Assembly: GCA_002293525.1 (NCBI GenBank)
Contig: DBDJ01000049.1
Coordinates: 1 to 28,756 of the forward strand
Length of the DNA stretch: 28,756 bases
DNA from: Lachnospiraceae bacterium UBA935
GTDB lineage: Bacteria > Bacillota > Clostridia > Lachnospirales > Lachnospiraceae
Reading direction: 5' to 3'
The translations under genes and the position numbers were made by a program. Of the stretch, positions 7,327 through 16,226 are shown piece after piece. Each line of letters starts with the position of its first letter. Within the stretch, counting starts at the first letter, position 1. Under the pieces are notes generated by a model. It searched no databases. It saw only the letters and a program-made list of their open reading frames with translations, and was not told where the DNA came from.

Positions 7327-9018
7327 TTAATCCTCTTCTATTTTTTTAAGAAATTCTTTGAACTCCCGTTTCGCTTCTTCGATGGTACCCGGGTCATAAG
7401 TGTTAAGTGCCTGATCCAGTTTGCGCAGCGCGGTTTCCGCACGTATTCTTTTATCGCCTAGGCTTTCTTCATAGATCCGTTCGCCCCGGAGCAGGAGAAA
7501 CTTGTTTTCTTCCAAGTCGCGGGGATGGATTTTGAGGTAGGAAAGGGTCTGCAGCCGTTCCTCGATTTCCTGAGGAGTCATGTCCACGTCCTGGCCGGTG
7601 AATACCTGGCGGATGGACTTGCCGCTTTGAACCGACTTTACTTCCACTTCCAGAAGTGAGTTAATATCGTAAGTATAAGTAATGTCAACAGCGGACTGCC
7701 CGGCTTTGGCTGGCGGAACATCTACAGTCAGTTCGCCCAGGGAGAGATTATTACGGGCAAAGCGGCTTTCGCCTTGCAGGATATTGACCCGGATTTTCCG
7801 CTGATTGTCATGCACGGTATATAGGCGTTCCGTGCGGCTGGCCGGGATCACGGTATTTCGCTCAATGATCGGGCAGAATACGCCGTTTTCCATATAGCCG
7901 CCTTCCCATTCCCGGACGACTTCCGTACCTAAGGTGAAAGGGCAGACATCAGTCAGGATGATTTCCTTTATGGCGTCATGGCGTTCTTTCATGGCACCCT
8001 GAAGGGCGGTGCCAAGAGCGACGGCCTCCTCTGGGTTGACGGTGACATCCGGCAGCATCTTGAACTGTCTTGCGACATATTTGCGGACAATGGAGCTTTT
8101 GGTAGCGCCGCCGACCAGAACGACCTTGTGGATATCCGAAAGGCGCAGGTGGGCATCAGAAAGGCTCCGCTTGATTGGTTGGGATATCCGCTCAAGCAGC
8201 TCTTCACAGGCTTTTTCATAATCAGATATTTTGATATCCATTTCGACGAGCTGGTCGCCGATGCGGCATTGTAAGTGTGATATTTTTTCATCGGCAAAGG
8301 CAATCTTACAGAGTTCCGCCTGTTTATGAATGTGGGCCCGTTCCTTTTCACTGATTCCGATCCGGTCGATATCCGGATGTTTGTCGTAAAACATCGTTTC
8401 AATGATAGCCGTGAAATCTTCCCCGCCCAGAAAATTATCGCCGGCTACCGCCCGGACTTCCAGGATTGAGCCATAGTGCTCCAGGATCGATACGTCAAAA
8501 GTACCGCCGCCCAAGTCAAATACCAGGAAGCGGGCATGTTCTTTATTCTGATAAAGCCCGTAGGCAATTGCCGCCGCCGTCGGTTCGCTGATAATCCGCT
8601 CTACTTTAAGACCGGCCAGTTCACCGGCTCGTTTGGTGGCTTTGCGGCGGGCTTCATTAAAGTAGGCGGGAACACTGATAATGGCTTCCGTTACGGGTTC
8701 TCCCAAGTAATGTTCGGCATCTTCCTTGAGCGCCCGCAGCACAAAAGCGGAGAGATCTTCAGCAGAAAAGGTCTTGTGCAGCAGCTGATATTCCTTTTTA
8801 CTTCCCATATGGCGCTTAAAAACGGCGGCACTGCTGCCCGGATAGAGAAGCATTCTTTCCAGAGCTGTTTCGCCGACATAGATCTGTTCATTCTCATCCA
8901 TGCTGACTACCGACGGCGTCAGTGTCCTGCCGAGCCGATTGGGGATGATCTTCGGGCCTTCTTCGGTAAAATAAGCGGCCAGACTGTTCGTTGTCCCTAA
9001 ATCAATTCCAATTATCAT
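7327..9018 (-). CDS. hscC: Hsp70 chaperone of the HscC subfamily
   Basis: An ATP-dependent Hsp70. The nucleotide-binding domain is complete: GIDLGTTNSLAAYF at residues 4-17, SVPAYFNEARRKATKRAGELAGL, SEPTAAAIAYG, FDLGGGTFDVS and VLVGGATKSS. A substrate-binding beta domain follows (DVCPFTLGTEVV onward) with a short helical tail. At 563 residues it is well short of DnaK (about 610-640) and matches the truncated-lid HscC group. No grpE, dnaJ or hrcA is adjacent, so this is not the housekeeping dnaK locus. The gene immediately upstream on the same strand carries a DjlB/DjlC-like J domain. In E. coli, HscC works with such proteins rather than with DnaJ, so the two are probably a dedicated pair. GGAAGG lies 11 nt before the ATG. 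Confidence 0.88.
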   Translation of the reverse strand: MIIGIDLGTTNSLAAYFTEEGPKIIPNRLGRTLTPSVVSMDENEQIYVGETALERMLLYPGSSAAVFKRHMGSKKEYQLLHKTFSAEDLSAFVLRALKEDAEHYLGEPVTEAIISVPAYFNEARRKATKRAGELAGLKVERIISEPTAAAIAYGLYQNKEHARFLVFDLGGGTFDVSILEHYGSILEVRAVAGDNFLGGEDFTAIIETMFYDKHPDIDRIGISEKERAHIHKQAELCKIAFADEKISHLQCRIGDQLVEMDIKISDYEKACEELLERISQPIKRSLSDAHLRLSDIHKVVLVGGATKSSIVRKYVARQFKMLPDVTVNPEEAVALGTALQGAMKERHDAIKEIILTDVCPFTLGTEVVREWEGGYMENGVFCPIIERNTVIPASRTERLYTVHDNQRKIRVNILQGESRFARNNLSLGELTVDVPPAKAGQSAVDITYTYDINSLLEVEVKSVQSGKSIRQVFTGQDVDMTPQEIEERLQTLSYLKIHPRDLEENKFLLLRGERIYEESLGDKRIRAETALRKLDQALNTYDPGTIEEAKREFKEFLKKIEED

Positions 9019-9137
9019 CTTACTGTTAACCTTCCCGTCATGCCGTTACAGCGCATAAAGTAACTTGACTTATATTTTTATTTGGTTATTAACTAATATC
9101 TGTTTTTAAGTTGGTTTGAAGTATTTGAACCCAGTAT

Positions 9138-12100
9138 TTATGTCTTATCGGATTCTAAAAGCTGTTTCAATCCAGCGATTTCTGCCACTAGCCTGCCGTC
9201 TTGTTGATTGGGAGGAATATCGTAGGCGGCCTGATAGTCTGCAAGAGCTTTCTGCCATTCCTTAATTGACTTGTAATAGACCGCTCGGATTTCGTATAAT
9301 TCCGAACAGCGTACCCTCTGGCACCAGTCGCAACGATAGCATTTACCGATTTGTTCAAAATATGCCAGGGCCTTTTCGCGGTCTCCCATATAGAGATAGC
9401 ATTTCCCAATCCGCACAAGATTTTTCGGCCGGCTCGGCAGATAGTTCAAGCAAGCTTCCTCGGAACCGTATACAGCAAGATAGTTTTTATAGGCTCGGTT
9501 ACTATATTCTTTTGCCCATTTTAAATTATGCCGTTCATAATAAAATTCTGCAATTGCAAGAGCAATTTCGGCTTTTTCAGAGTGACTTGATGACAGCATT
9601 GTTGCTCTTAGATAATATCGCTCGGCTCTTCTGTATTTTTTCATGTCTTTATGGAAAAATTTTGCGGCATTAATCATATTATCAAAAGTGGCTTTAAACA
9701 GGATCATCTTCCGATAGATAGCTGAAGCTTTCCGCCGTAATCCCATGTAAAAATAGGCATTCCCGATCTCGCTGCCATATTCCAGATCCGACACGCCGTG
9801 TTGCTTGGCAATGTCGCGATACAGGTCAATGGCTTCCTGGTATTGCTGCGAGTAATAGTAACATTGGGCAATTCTTTCTTCAAACGGAAAATAATCGGGG
9901 TACATCTCAAGATTTTTCCGGATACATGCAATCGCTTTCGGGTAATCTCCAAAGGCTTCATGGCAGCTTGCCAGGTCATCATAAGGACCGGGTTCCCTGA
10001 TGGACTTTTCTTCCAGTGAGCTGGCGACCTCAGTAAGTTGTTCAATCGCCTCCTTAAATCGGCCCATCAACATATAGCAATGACCCATACAATAATATGC
10101 CCTTAGGTTATCCGGCTCATATTCCATCGCTCGGCGATAATCAGCTAATGCGTCTTCAAGCAGCATACCCGCCTCAAAAGCATTGCCTCTTTCTATCAAA
10201 TAATAAGCGCAGTCGTCTGCTTCAATCTGCTTGGAGGCATACTCAAGTGCTTCTAAATAATCTTCCTTATGATAGGTTTCCTGATATTTTTGAAGGTAAA
10301 TCTTGGAAAGTTTATCGGCTGTATCACGGTATTTATCATCCCTTTCCAAGGCCTGCTCATAGCACTTGATCGCTTGTTCCTTTTCCCCCATTTCTTCATA
10401 GCAGATTCCCAGATAATAATGATGGGATGCCATTTCTTGAGAGCTTTCCGGAAACCGTTTAAAAACTTCGAGGGCCGCCTGATATTTTTTTTGTAAGCGC
10501 AGGATATTAGCTTCCACATACTTATACTGTTCCCGCTGTGGATCCTCTTTCTGGGCTCGGCTGATCCACATATAAGCCTGAGCAAGGTCGTCCTCGCTGT
10601 CCTCGTTACAGTATAACATTCCCATTTCAAAGTAGAGCTCCGAGATATCTTTGAGATCCGTTTCGGCGGTCTTATTTTCAACGATCCGCTCATAGAGCTG
10701 CCGGCAAAGTATCAGGGCTTCTTGCGATTCTTCATCAGTCTGCGCCAAGTTGCGTTTGATCCTCACCTCATAGAGGAGCATCTGGTCATTGAATTCCACC
10801 TTGCTTTCTCTGGCCTTTTCTATGACTTCCCATGCATCTTTATATTGGTTATGATCACAATATACTTTGATAGCCAGCAGGTACGGCATAAAGTAGCCGT
10901 CATAAATATCTGTCGCCTGATGAAAATCATTGATGACCATCTGCCCGTTGTCCATTTCATAAGCGGCTTTCATCCGGTTAATATAGGCAGGGTAATAACC
11001 GGCGTCTTCTTTCAGAAGAGCGTCCGAAACATCAACGGCTTTGGAATACTCTTCGCTGGTGATATAGATATCGGACAAGTGTAGCATGAAGGCAAGCCGG
11101 TCTGCTAGCGGCATTTCGTATTCCAAGGCTTGATTAATTTCAGCGGCGCCTTGACTGTGCCGGCCCAGCTCATGATGACAGAAGCCGATCAGATAGTAAG
11201 CCAGTGCCTTCCGCCTTACCCTTTTATGGGATTCTTCAGAACCGTCATCCGGGGTCTCCAGGATTAGCTTACGCCAATGTAATAAATATGGCAGCGCTCG
11301 TTCAAACTGCTGGTCGTTGGCCAGGGCCCGGCTAAACAGGTTATGATATTCATAATCGTCCTCCAGGTCAGGGGTAATATTTTCTAGGATGTTAATAGTC
11401 TCAGGATACTTTAAGTTCTGAAAATAACACCAGGCCAGTTTGAAAAGCAAGCCATGCTGTTTTTTACCGTCACTTTCCTGGATTTCTGACAGCTGGTTCT
11501 GATATTTTTCAATCAAATATGTATTTATTTCTTCCAGCATGCTGATAGCATCGGGATGCCGTGGCTGTGCTTCCAGTATTTCCTGCACGTATTTCTTGGC
11601 TAGGTTATAATCGCCGTTCCGTGAGTAATATTTGGCAAGTCCGATTTTGGCAGTCACGTTATCAGGAAGCATGGTCAGCAGCCTGTTCCATAGAGAAAAA
11701 GCGGTTTCCGGCTGTTCCAGTTCCCATCTGCAGTTGGCCGCGTGAATGAGGATGTAGATATCTCCATCATATTGATTCAGCAGCGTGTCGCACAAAGCAC
11801 CCGCTTCCGTCAGTTGTCCTTCTGCCAGCAATAGGCGCAGCCGCTCGACGTCTTCATAGGGATGATATATGCCAAAGGCCTTCAGGTCGTTCAGTTCCTG
11901 TATGGCACCCTGATATTCGCCGTTATCGATCTGCTTTTTGATGTCAAGATATTTTCTGATATAGCTGTCGGTCTGGCCTTCTTCGCCATCTCTGCCGACA
12001 TGCCGGAAGTTATGGTAGGTAATAAAACCATCGTTTTCGATATTGTATTTGGCGTAATTCAAAAAATTCTCATGGATATTTTTCTTTAAGTTCTCGATAT

Positions 12101-12521
12101 CTTCCACGATATGGAACTCTTCCTCAATCGCTTTCCAGATCCGCTGCGGCAGATAATAGTGTTCCATCAGATAAAAAATAAAGCGCTCTCTTGCTTCCAG
12201 GGAAACATCAAAGCCTTGGCAGAGCGGGTCGTCAAACAGCTCTTTCCATAGCGTTATCTGGATGCGTTTGCGGACGTCCCGGTATATTACATCCGCTTTA
12301 TCGAGCCACAGGTCAATTTCGGTTTTCTCTGTTTCGGAATCTTCTTCCGGCTTGCGGGCCAGAGCAATTGCTGTTTCGTAGGCTTCCCGAAGTCGCTTGA
12401 AGCCTTCCGGGTCGTCCTCTGGGTTCACATGTTTCAAGTGATCAAGGTAGGCTGAGCGTATCTGGTCCTCGTCCTTGGTTTCTTTTAGATCCAAGATGTA
12501 AAAAACCTGTTCTTTATCCAT
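9138..12521 (-). CDS. Divergent J-domain protein with long TPR array
   Basis: A large cytoplasmic protein of 1127 residues. Residues 1-55 form a J-like fold (EQVFYILDLKETKDEDQIRS, then PEDDPEGFKRLREAYE), but the HPD tripeptide of classical J domains is absent. The PEDDPEGF signature is that of DjlB/DjlC-type domains, known partners of HscC. A charged linker follows, and from about residue 200 to the end there are some twenty or more tetratricopeptide repeats (for example AYYCMGHCYMLMGRFKEAIE and HYYLGICYEEMGEKEQAIKC). Near the C-terminus is a cysteine cluster C1061-x2-C-x2-C-x4-C1072. I start at the ATG at 12521, which has AGGA six bases upstream; an upstream in-frame start at 12563 lacks a ribosome binding site. 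It is the first gene of a likely operon with hscC, 119 nt downstream. The TPRs presumably recruit clients or membranes; the clients are unknown. Confidence 0.82.
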   Translation of the reverse strand: MDKEQVFYILDLKETKDEDQIRSAYLDHLKHVNPEDDPEGFKRLREAYETAIALARKPEEDSETEKTEIDLWLDKADVIYRDVRKRIQITLWKELFDDPLCQGFDVSLEARERFIFYLMEHYYLPQRIWKAIEEEFHIVEDIENLKKNIHENFLNYAKYNIENDGFITYHNFRHVGRDGEEGQTDSYIRKYLDIKKQIDNGEYQGAIQELNDLKAFGIYHPYEDVERLRLLLAEGQLTEAGALCDTLLNQYDGDIYILIHAANCRWELEQPETAFSLWNRLLTMLPDNVTAKIGLAKYYSRNGDYNLAKKYVQEILEAQPRHPDAISMLEEINTYLIEKYQNQLSEIQESDGKKQHGLLFKLAWCYFQNLKYPETINILENITPDLEDDYEYHNLFSRALANDQQFERALPYLLHWRKLILETPDDGSEESHKRVRRKALAYYLIGFCHHELGRHSQGAAEINQALEYEMPLADRLAFMLHLSDIYITSEEYSKAVDVSDALLKEDAGYYPAYINRMKAAYEMDNGQMVINDFHQATDIYDGYFMPYLLAIKVYCDHNQYKDAWEVIEKARESKVEFNDQMLLYEVRIKRNLAQTDEESQEALILCRQLYERIVENKTAETDLKDISELYFEMGMLYCNEDSEDDLAQAYMWISRAQKEDPQREQYKYVEANILRLQKKYQAALEVFKRFPESSQEMASHHYYLGICYEEMGEKEQAIKCYEQALERDDKYRDTADKLSKIYLQKYQETYHKEDYLEALEYASKQIEADDCAYYLIERGNAFEAGMLLEDALADYRRAMEYEPDNLRAYYCMGHCYMLMGRFKEAIEQLTEVASSLEEKSIREPGPYDDLASCHEAFGDYPKAIACIRKNLEMYPDYFPFEERIAQCYYYSQQYQEAIDLYRDIAKQHGVSDLEYGSEIGNAYFYMGLRRKASAIYRKMILFKATFDNMINAAKFFHKDMKKYRRAERYYLRATMLSSSHSEKAEIALAIAEFYYERHNLKWAKEYSNRAYKNYLAVYGSEEACLNYLPSRPKNLVRIGKCYLYMGDREKALAYFEQIGKCYRCDWCQRVRCSELYEIRAVYYKSIKEWQKALADYQAAYDIPPNQQDGRLVAEIAGLKQLLESDKT

Positions 12522-12575
12522 ATTTAGTCCTGTCTTTCGCGCGTGTAGATTAGATGCAGACACGCTCTAGTTTTT

Positions 12576-12604
12576 ATTATACATAAATTAGAGGTTGTGG
12601 TAAA
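12576..12604 (-). promoter_or_regulatory. Promoter of the J/TPR-hscC operon
   Basis: On the minus strand, TTTACC (12604-12599), a 17-nt spacer and TATAAT (12581-12576), with a TG one base upstream of the -10 (extended -10). The leader contains a GCGTGT/ACACGC hairpin at 12541-12565. No CIRCE-like repeat is seen here, unlike the hsp20 gene. Confidence 0.7.
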
Positions 12605-12641
12605 GCTGAACTAATTATAATTTGATAATTAGGGAAGATGG

Positions 12642-12694
12642 GTGTTACAGTTCAGACCAAAGAATTAATGACATTGGAGCCTGAACAGTAACAC
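12642..12694. repeat. 14-bp inverted repeat downstream of the DUF4956 gene
   Basis: GTGTTACAGTTCAG (12642-12655) and CTGAACAGTAACAC (12681-12694) are complementary apart from one central mismatch, with 25 nt between them. There is no T tract on either strand, so it is not a standard terminator. It may still end or protect the CotH-DUF4956 mRNA. Confidence 0.55.
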
Positions 12695-12714
12695 TAGGAT
12701 TACTATAAAGATAT

Positions 12715-13389
12715 TTAAAAGGTAACTTCCCCATCATGGGCAATCAAAGATGCCGAGATAATATTTTCCAGATACATCAGTTCCGTCACCAGTGCAGCTT
12801 CGCCCTTCACTCGCACCTCAATAGCCATTTCAAGATGATCTTTAGTCAGGTTACGGGCCTTTACTTTGTGAAGGGTGCAATGTTTTTTTATGATTTCAGT
12901 TATTTCATTTTCATTTTCATATGAGGATGAGTTGATGAGCAGGATCAGGGGAGACTTGGCGATCGGGAGCCAGTCTGCCAGTAAGAGGGCGCCGGTCAGC
13001 ACGGCCGATGCGATCAGCGCGATAACTGCAAATCCGGCACCGCAGATAATCCCAATGCTGATTGACCAGAATAAAAAGACCAGGTCCATCGGATCTTTGA
13101 TCGCCGTCCGAAAACGGACAATTGAAAGGGCGCCGACCATGCCCAGAGAGATGATTATGCTTGACTGGATCGTCAGAATGATTGCTGCGGTTATGATGGC
13201 CATCGCCGGAAGCGAGATATTAAAACTTTTATTATAAAATGATTTTCGGTTGATAACCCGGTAAAGAATGAAGATATAGGATGAAATGAATATTGTCACT
13301 ACCATGCAGGCTACTATAGAACCTGCTGAAAGCGTTGCGGAAGCATAGCCTTCCAGAAAAGAATTTCTAAATATATCTACGTAGTTCAT
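12715..13389 (-). CDS. DUF4956 family membrane protein
   Basis: An integral membrane protein of 224 residues. Roughly four hydrophobic segments occupy the first 150 residues, then comes a cytoplasmic-looking alpha/beta tail (ITEIIKKHC to the end). The conserved core GALSIVRFRTAIKDP followed by LVFLFWSISIGI is the DUF4956 signature. The biochemical function is unknown. In many Firmicutes and Actinobacteria these genes neighbour CotH proteins and VTC-type polyphosphate polymerases. I start at the ATG at 13389, which has GGAGGA seven bases upstream; an in-frame ATG 21 nt further upstream would overlap that site. It follows the CotH gene by 81 nt on the same strand and is probably cotranscribed. 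No VTC-domain gene is present. Confidence 0.85.
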   Translation of the reverse strand: MNYVDIFRNSFLEGYASATLSAGSIVACMVVTIFISSYIFILYRVINRKSFYNKSFNISLPAMAIITAAIILTIQSSIIISLGMVGALSIVRFRTAIKDPMDLVFLFWSISIGIICGAGFAVIALIASAVLTGALLLADWLPIAKSPLILLINSSSYENENEITEIIKKHCTLHKVKARNLTKDHLEMAIEVRVKGEAALVTELMYLENIISASLIAHDGEVTF

Positions 13390-13425
13390 GCTTGGTTCCT
13401 CCGTATACATTCTTTTTATGCATTG

Positions 13426-13466
13426 TTTATATGTATTGTTTGTCGGGTATTGTTTGTCGGGTATTG
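13426..13466. repeat. Tandem 14-bp repeat in the CotH-DUF4956 gap
   Basis: TTTGTCGGGTATTG occurs twice in perfect tandem (13439-13452 and 13453-13466). A degenerate 13-bp copy precedes it (13426-13438). The repeat fills most of the gap between the two genes. It may alter mRNA spacing or arise by slippage; no function is visible. Confidence 0.7.
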
Positions 13467-13470
13467 TAAA

Positions 13471-15915
13471 TCAAAGCTTTTCAAATATTGCTTTTGCCGT
13501 TATTCCACCCGTGGGGACAGACACTTCGATCTGGGTTTCCGGCCCTGACACATCGCCGCTCCAGCCGACGAACCGGTAACCTTCCTGAGCTGTCGCCGTC
13601 AGGGTAACCGGATAATCGGTGAAATAGCTCCCGCTCCATTCGGGTGTACTATCTAGAAGGGCAGTATTAACTGTTACCATTCCGGCTTCCGGAAGGTTAT
13701 TTTCAATAACCACGGTTTCCAAGCTGCCGGTCAGCCCGAAGGTTTCCGCCAGGCTGGTCATCGCAAAGATAAAACGATGTTTAAAAAACTCATCTATGTC
13801 TTCGATATATTCATGATAGTCTTCAGCAGTGAAGCTGCCGTCAAAAAAACGCTGGTGGCTTTTTACGATCTGGGCTGTGTATATTTCCTCCCATTTCATC
13901 AGTTCAGCATGGACAGTATCATAGGGGTATACCGTGTTTGCGATATCCATGAACGTAATACAGAACTGCCTGCGAAACTGCTCGCTTGCCATAAGGCTCT
14001 GGATCGCCGGATCATTCATCAAAGCGTGTTCCCCCATCCAGCTTAGCGGCTGGCTGTTGCTGTCGCTGTGCAGGGAAATATCCAAGTCAAACACCATCCA
14101 CCGCCACCGATTGTCGCCGGCCTTTGTCCCATCTGCAGCTGCGGTTCGCCACAGGGCGGTATTGTGTTCAAGGCTGACATCCCGGTTATCGACATAGAGG
14201 TTTATGCAGCAGTAATCAATCAGGCTCTGGACATCAATGAAGCTGCAGCCCATCTCATAGACGTCATCATAAGAAAAATCACATTCAGTTAAGATAGACA
14301 TCATATCTTTATAGGCTGACTGCGCCGCGTCCTCCCCGGCTCTGACATCTCCCGAATCAATGATATAAATGTTGTTTTCATTTACTCCGTAGTGATTATA
14401 CAGATACTCTTCGGCATATCGTTCCCGGATGTTATAGATCCCCCAGTATTCCCCGTTTAAAAATACAATACAGGGCTCTGACTGCTGAGTCGATACGCTA
14501 CGTCCTTCCGCCAGTGTTCCCAGAAATGCGTCTGTGATCATTACGGCATCATTCTGGTTGCCGCCGTTTCGCAGCTTTATCGAGGAATACTGTGTTTCTG
14601 GAAAGAATTCATAGGGAAGCAGGACATTTTCATCATAGATATCCCGACCGTAGATATTCAGGGATTTTTTCGGCGTTCCCCGCGTTGACATACCGGCAGT
14701 CCGGATGCCGACATCCTGCGTAAAAATATAATTATGAGCTGCATCAAAGAAAGTGACGGTGGCGGCTTTTTCCCATGCCCTGCCGTCATTAAAAGCATTG
14801 GAGGCCTCGTAGAGATAGTGAGATACTCCGTTCTCGTCAATAAACGACGGTAGCAATGTTTCGTCCAGCAGACCTCCGTCAGACTTATACTGCTCCAATT
14901 TAATGCCATTTCCGTAAATCCCATTTTCGCTGTCAAATAAGTTGTCGGGATCCGACACGACGGAAATAACCGGCAGTCCCTCATATTCAGCTTTCTGGCC
15001 GTATCCCACAAAATAAACCTTCGTCACCATTTCACTGACAGTATTTTCCTGGATGTTATAGCTGACGGCACGTACAATTGTTGCTTTATCTACTTTAAAA
15101 GAAGGGACATAGTCTCTGGTTGGCGACAGATCCGTTCTGGCCGCATAGACATTTTCCTGCCGGCTGGCATCGCCGATTTCAAAAGTATGCTGATTCCAGA
15201 CGGAGCTACCGGTATCAGAAGTATTCTGATAGAGACTGCTGTCCGGCATCGGGTCGCTTCCGTCCAAGGTGTAGCAGATCATCGCATTTTCTGGCGCCGT
15301 GATCGTTAGTTGGAAGGCTTCTTGATAAAAACCGCTTTCAGCGCTGAAGACCGGTTCATTTAAGGTTACAGTTTTTAATATTTCCGCTTTTTCATTGGAT
15401 TCGCCAGCCGTGGATGTTAACTTTTTCCATTGCGGTCCTCCGTCGTTTTGCCTTCCGTAGCTGGTATTATAGGACAGCGTCGGTACGGTAACAGTGTCGA
15501 TTATTTCTTCTCCGTTTGCGTTACTTAGAAAAAGCTCTTCTCCTGAGCGGGCAATCCGGAAACCGACTTGACCTGCTTCGGCATGATCCGTTCCGTCCAA
15601 CCAGACCACGTAATACCCCTTTGGCGGAATGACAGCCGGGCCCAGAGCAAACTTTTGCGGCCAGTCTTCGTCATCGGACAGGTAGTAGCCGTCTAAGGAG
15701 ACCGGGTCAGGACTTGGATTATACAGTTCTATATAATCGGAATAGTTTCCGTTTTCGTCTTGAATAAGAGAAAAATTGCTGCTGCAGATTTCATTGATTA
15801 CCACTTGTGATGATGTCGATTGAGCTGAACCCCAATATATGACAACGATAAAAATGCCGGTCAGTAAGATCGGCATCATCTTATAAAATGATTTTGAATA
15901 AAAGAAAGAATGCAT
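13471..15915 (-). CDS. CotH-kinase-family surface protein with lamin-tail domain
   Basis: An exported multidomain protein of 814 residues. A hydrophobic N-terminal segment (about 13-31) acts as signal or membrane anchor. Next come a lamin-tail domain (about 36-150: VVINEICSSN, YIELYNPSPDPVSLDGYYLS), a chitobiase/hexosaminidase C-terminal-like domain (about 185-300, with CYTLDGSDP), a CotH kinase-like domain (about 310-720: KKSLNIYGR, SIKLRNGG, YWGIYNIRERY, NRDVSLEHN and WRWMVFDLD), and a C-terminal InlB-type B-repeat (745-814, GYRFVGWSGDVSG). CotH of Bacillus phosphorylates spore-coat proteins; this extracellular relative probably modifies or organises surface proteins or glycans. It is the first gene of an operon with DUF4956. 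The structured region upstream may be its leader. Confidence 0.86.
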   Translation of the reverse strand: MHSFFYSKSFYKMMPILLTGIFIVVIYWGSAQSTSSQVVINEICSSNFSLIQDENGNYSDYIELYNPSPDPVSLDGYYLSDDEDWPQKFALGPAVIPPKGYYVVWLDGTDHAEAGQVGFRIARSGEELFLSNANGEEIIDTVTVPTLSYNTSYGRQNDGGPQWKKLTSTAGESNEKAEILKTVTLNEPVFSAESGFYQEAFQLTITAPENAMICYTLDGSDPMPDSSLYQNTSDTGSSVWNQHTFEIGDASRQENVYAARTDLSPTRDYVPSFKVDKATIVRAVSYNIQENTVSEMVTKVYFVGYGQKAEYEGLPVISVVSDPDNLFDSENGIYGNGIKLEQYKSDGGLLDETLLPSFIDENGVSHYLYEASNAFNDGRAWEKAATVTFFDAAHNYIFTQDVGIRTAGMSTRGTPKKSLNIYGRDIYDENVLLPYEFFPETQYSSIKLRNGGNQNDAVMITDAFLGTLAEGRSVSTQQSEPCIVFLNGEYWGIYNIRERYAEEYLYNHYGVNENNIYIIDSGDVRAGEDAAQSAYKDMMSILTECDFSYDDVYEMGCSFIDVQSLIDYCCINLYVDNRDVSLEHNTALWRTAAADGTKAGDNRWRWMVFDLDISLHSDSNSQPLSWMGEHALMNDPAIQSLMASEQFRRQFCITFMDIANTVYPYDTVHAELMKWEEIYTAQIVKSHQRFFDGSFTAEDYHEYIEDIDEFFKHRFIFAMTSLAETFGLTGSLETVVIENNLPEAGMVTVNTALLDSTPEWSGSYFTDYPVTLTATAQEGYRFVGWSGDVSGPETQIEVSVPTGGITAKAIFEKL

Positions 15916-15993
15916 AGTAATCTGCCCCGTTACGTTTTGGCATGGAGCATCGCAGGCGACAGTATGGAAATGTCATCCACGGGTGCTCTTCGT

Positions 15994-16221
15994 GAGAAAT
16001 CAAAACAGGGCAAAAGTGTATATCCACACTTTTACCCTGTTTAAGAGGGCAGAATATTCCAATAACACACAGATTAGTCTTGTAAACGTGAAACATCTAC
16101 ATTATAATAACCTTGTGTGTGTCGCAGAGTGATTCTATATTGTGTGGCAGCCCCACTGCCGACCTTGCCAGATAGAAGACAGTCCTATCTGGAGGCACAG
16201 CATGAACCCTTTGATTTCTCT
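15994..16221 (-). ncRNA. Candidate structured noncoding RNA or leader
   Basis: The 454-nt gap between the CotH gene and recQ has no credible gene but much structure. Read on the minus strand, GAGAAATCAAA (16220-16210) pairs perfectly with TTTGATTTCTC (16004-15994). This 11-bp stem closes the whole element. Inside are hairpin CCAGATAG/CTATCTGG (plus-strand arms 16168-16175 and 16185-16192), hairpin GGCAG/CTGCC (16145-16159), an ACACACA/TGTGTGT arm capped by GTAGATG/CGTTTAC, and a 17-bp terminator-like hairpin at the 3' end. The predicted transcription start from the promoter at 16227-16255 falls at the first base of the closing stem. It could be a 6S-like RNA, a cis-acting leader of the CotH operon, or a new class. 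I could not match it to a known riboswitch. Confidence 0.5.
16003..16042 (-). terminator. Strong hairpin, terminator-like on the minus strand
   Basis: AAACAGGG and AAAAGTGT (16003-16019, one mismatch between them) pair with 16026-16042 around a 6-nt loop. On the minus strand the stem is followed by TTTTGATTTC. The minus-strand string TTGCCCTGTTTT is identical to the terminator arm after the GH25 gene at 25926-25937, which supports reading it in this direction. It ends about 80 nt before the CotH start, so it could attenuate that operon. Confidence 0.6.
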
Positions 16222-16226
16222 TGAAT

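Noticed and set aside
7327..9018. Housekeeping dnaK
   Set aside because: It is too short, lacks the grpE/hrcA/dnaJ neighbours and is paired with a divergent J protein. HscC fits better.
15994..16221. Retron msr-msd, because of the terminal inverted repeat and long hairpin
   Set aside because: No reverse transcriptase gene lies in the window, and the first arm is not followed by the usual priming guanosine context.
15916..16221. Known riboswitch (c-di-GMP, cobalamin, SAM, TPP, FMN, purine, T-box)
   Set aside because: I looked for their hallmark conserved words on both strands and found none. A GCAGCCCC stretch resembles part of the cobalamin class, but its other boxes are absent.
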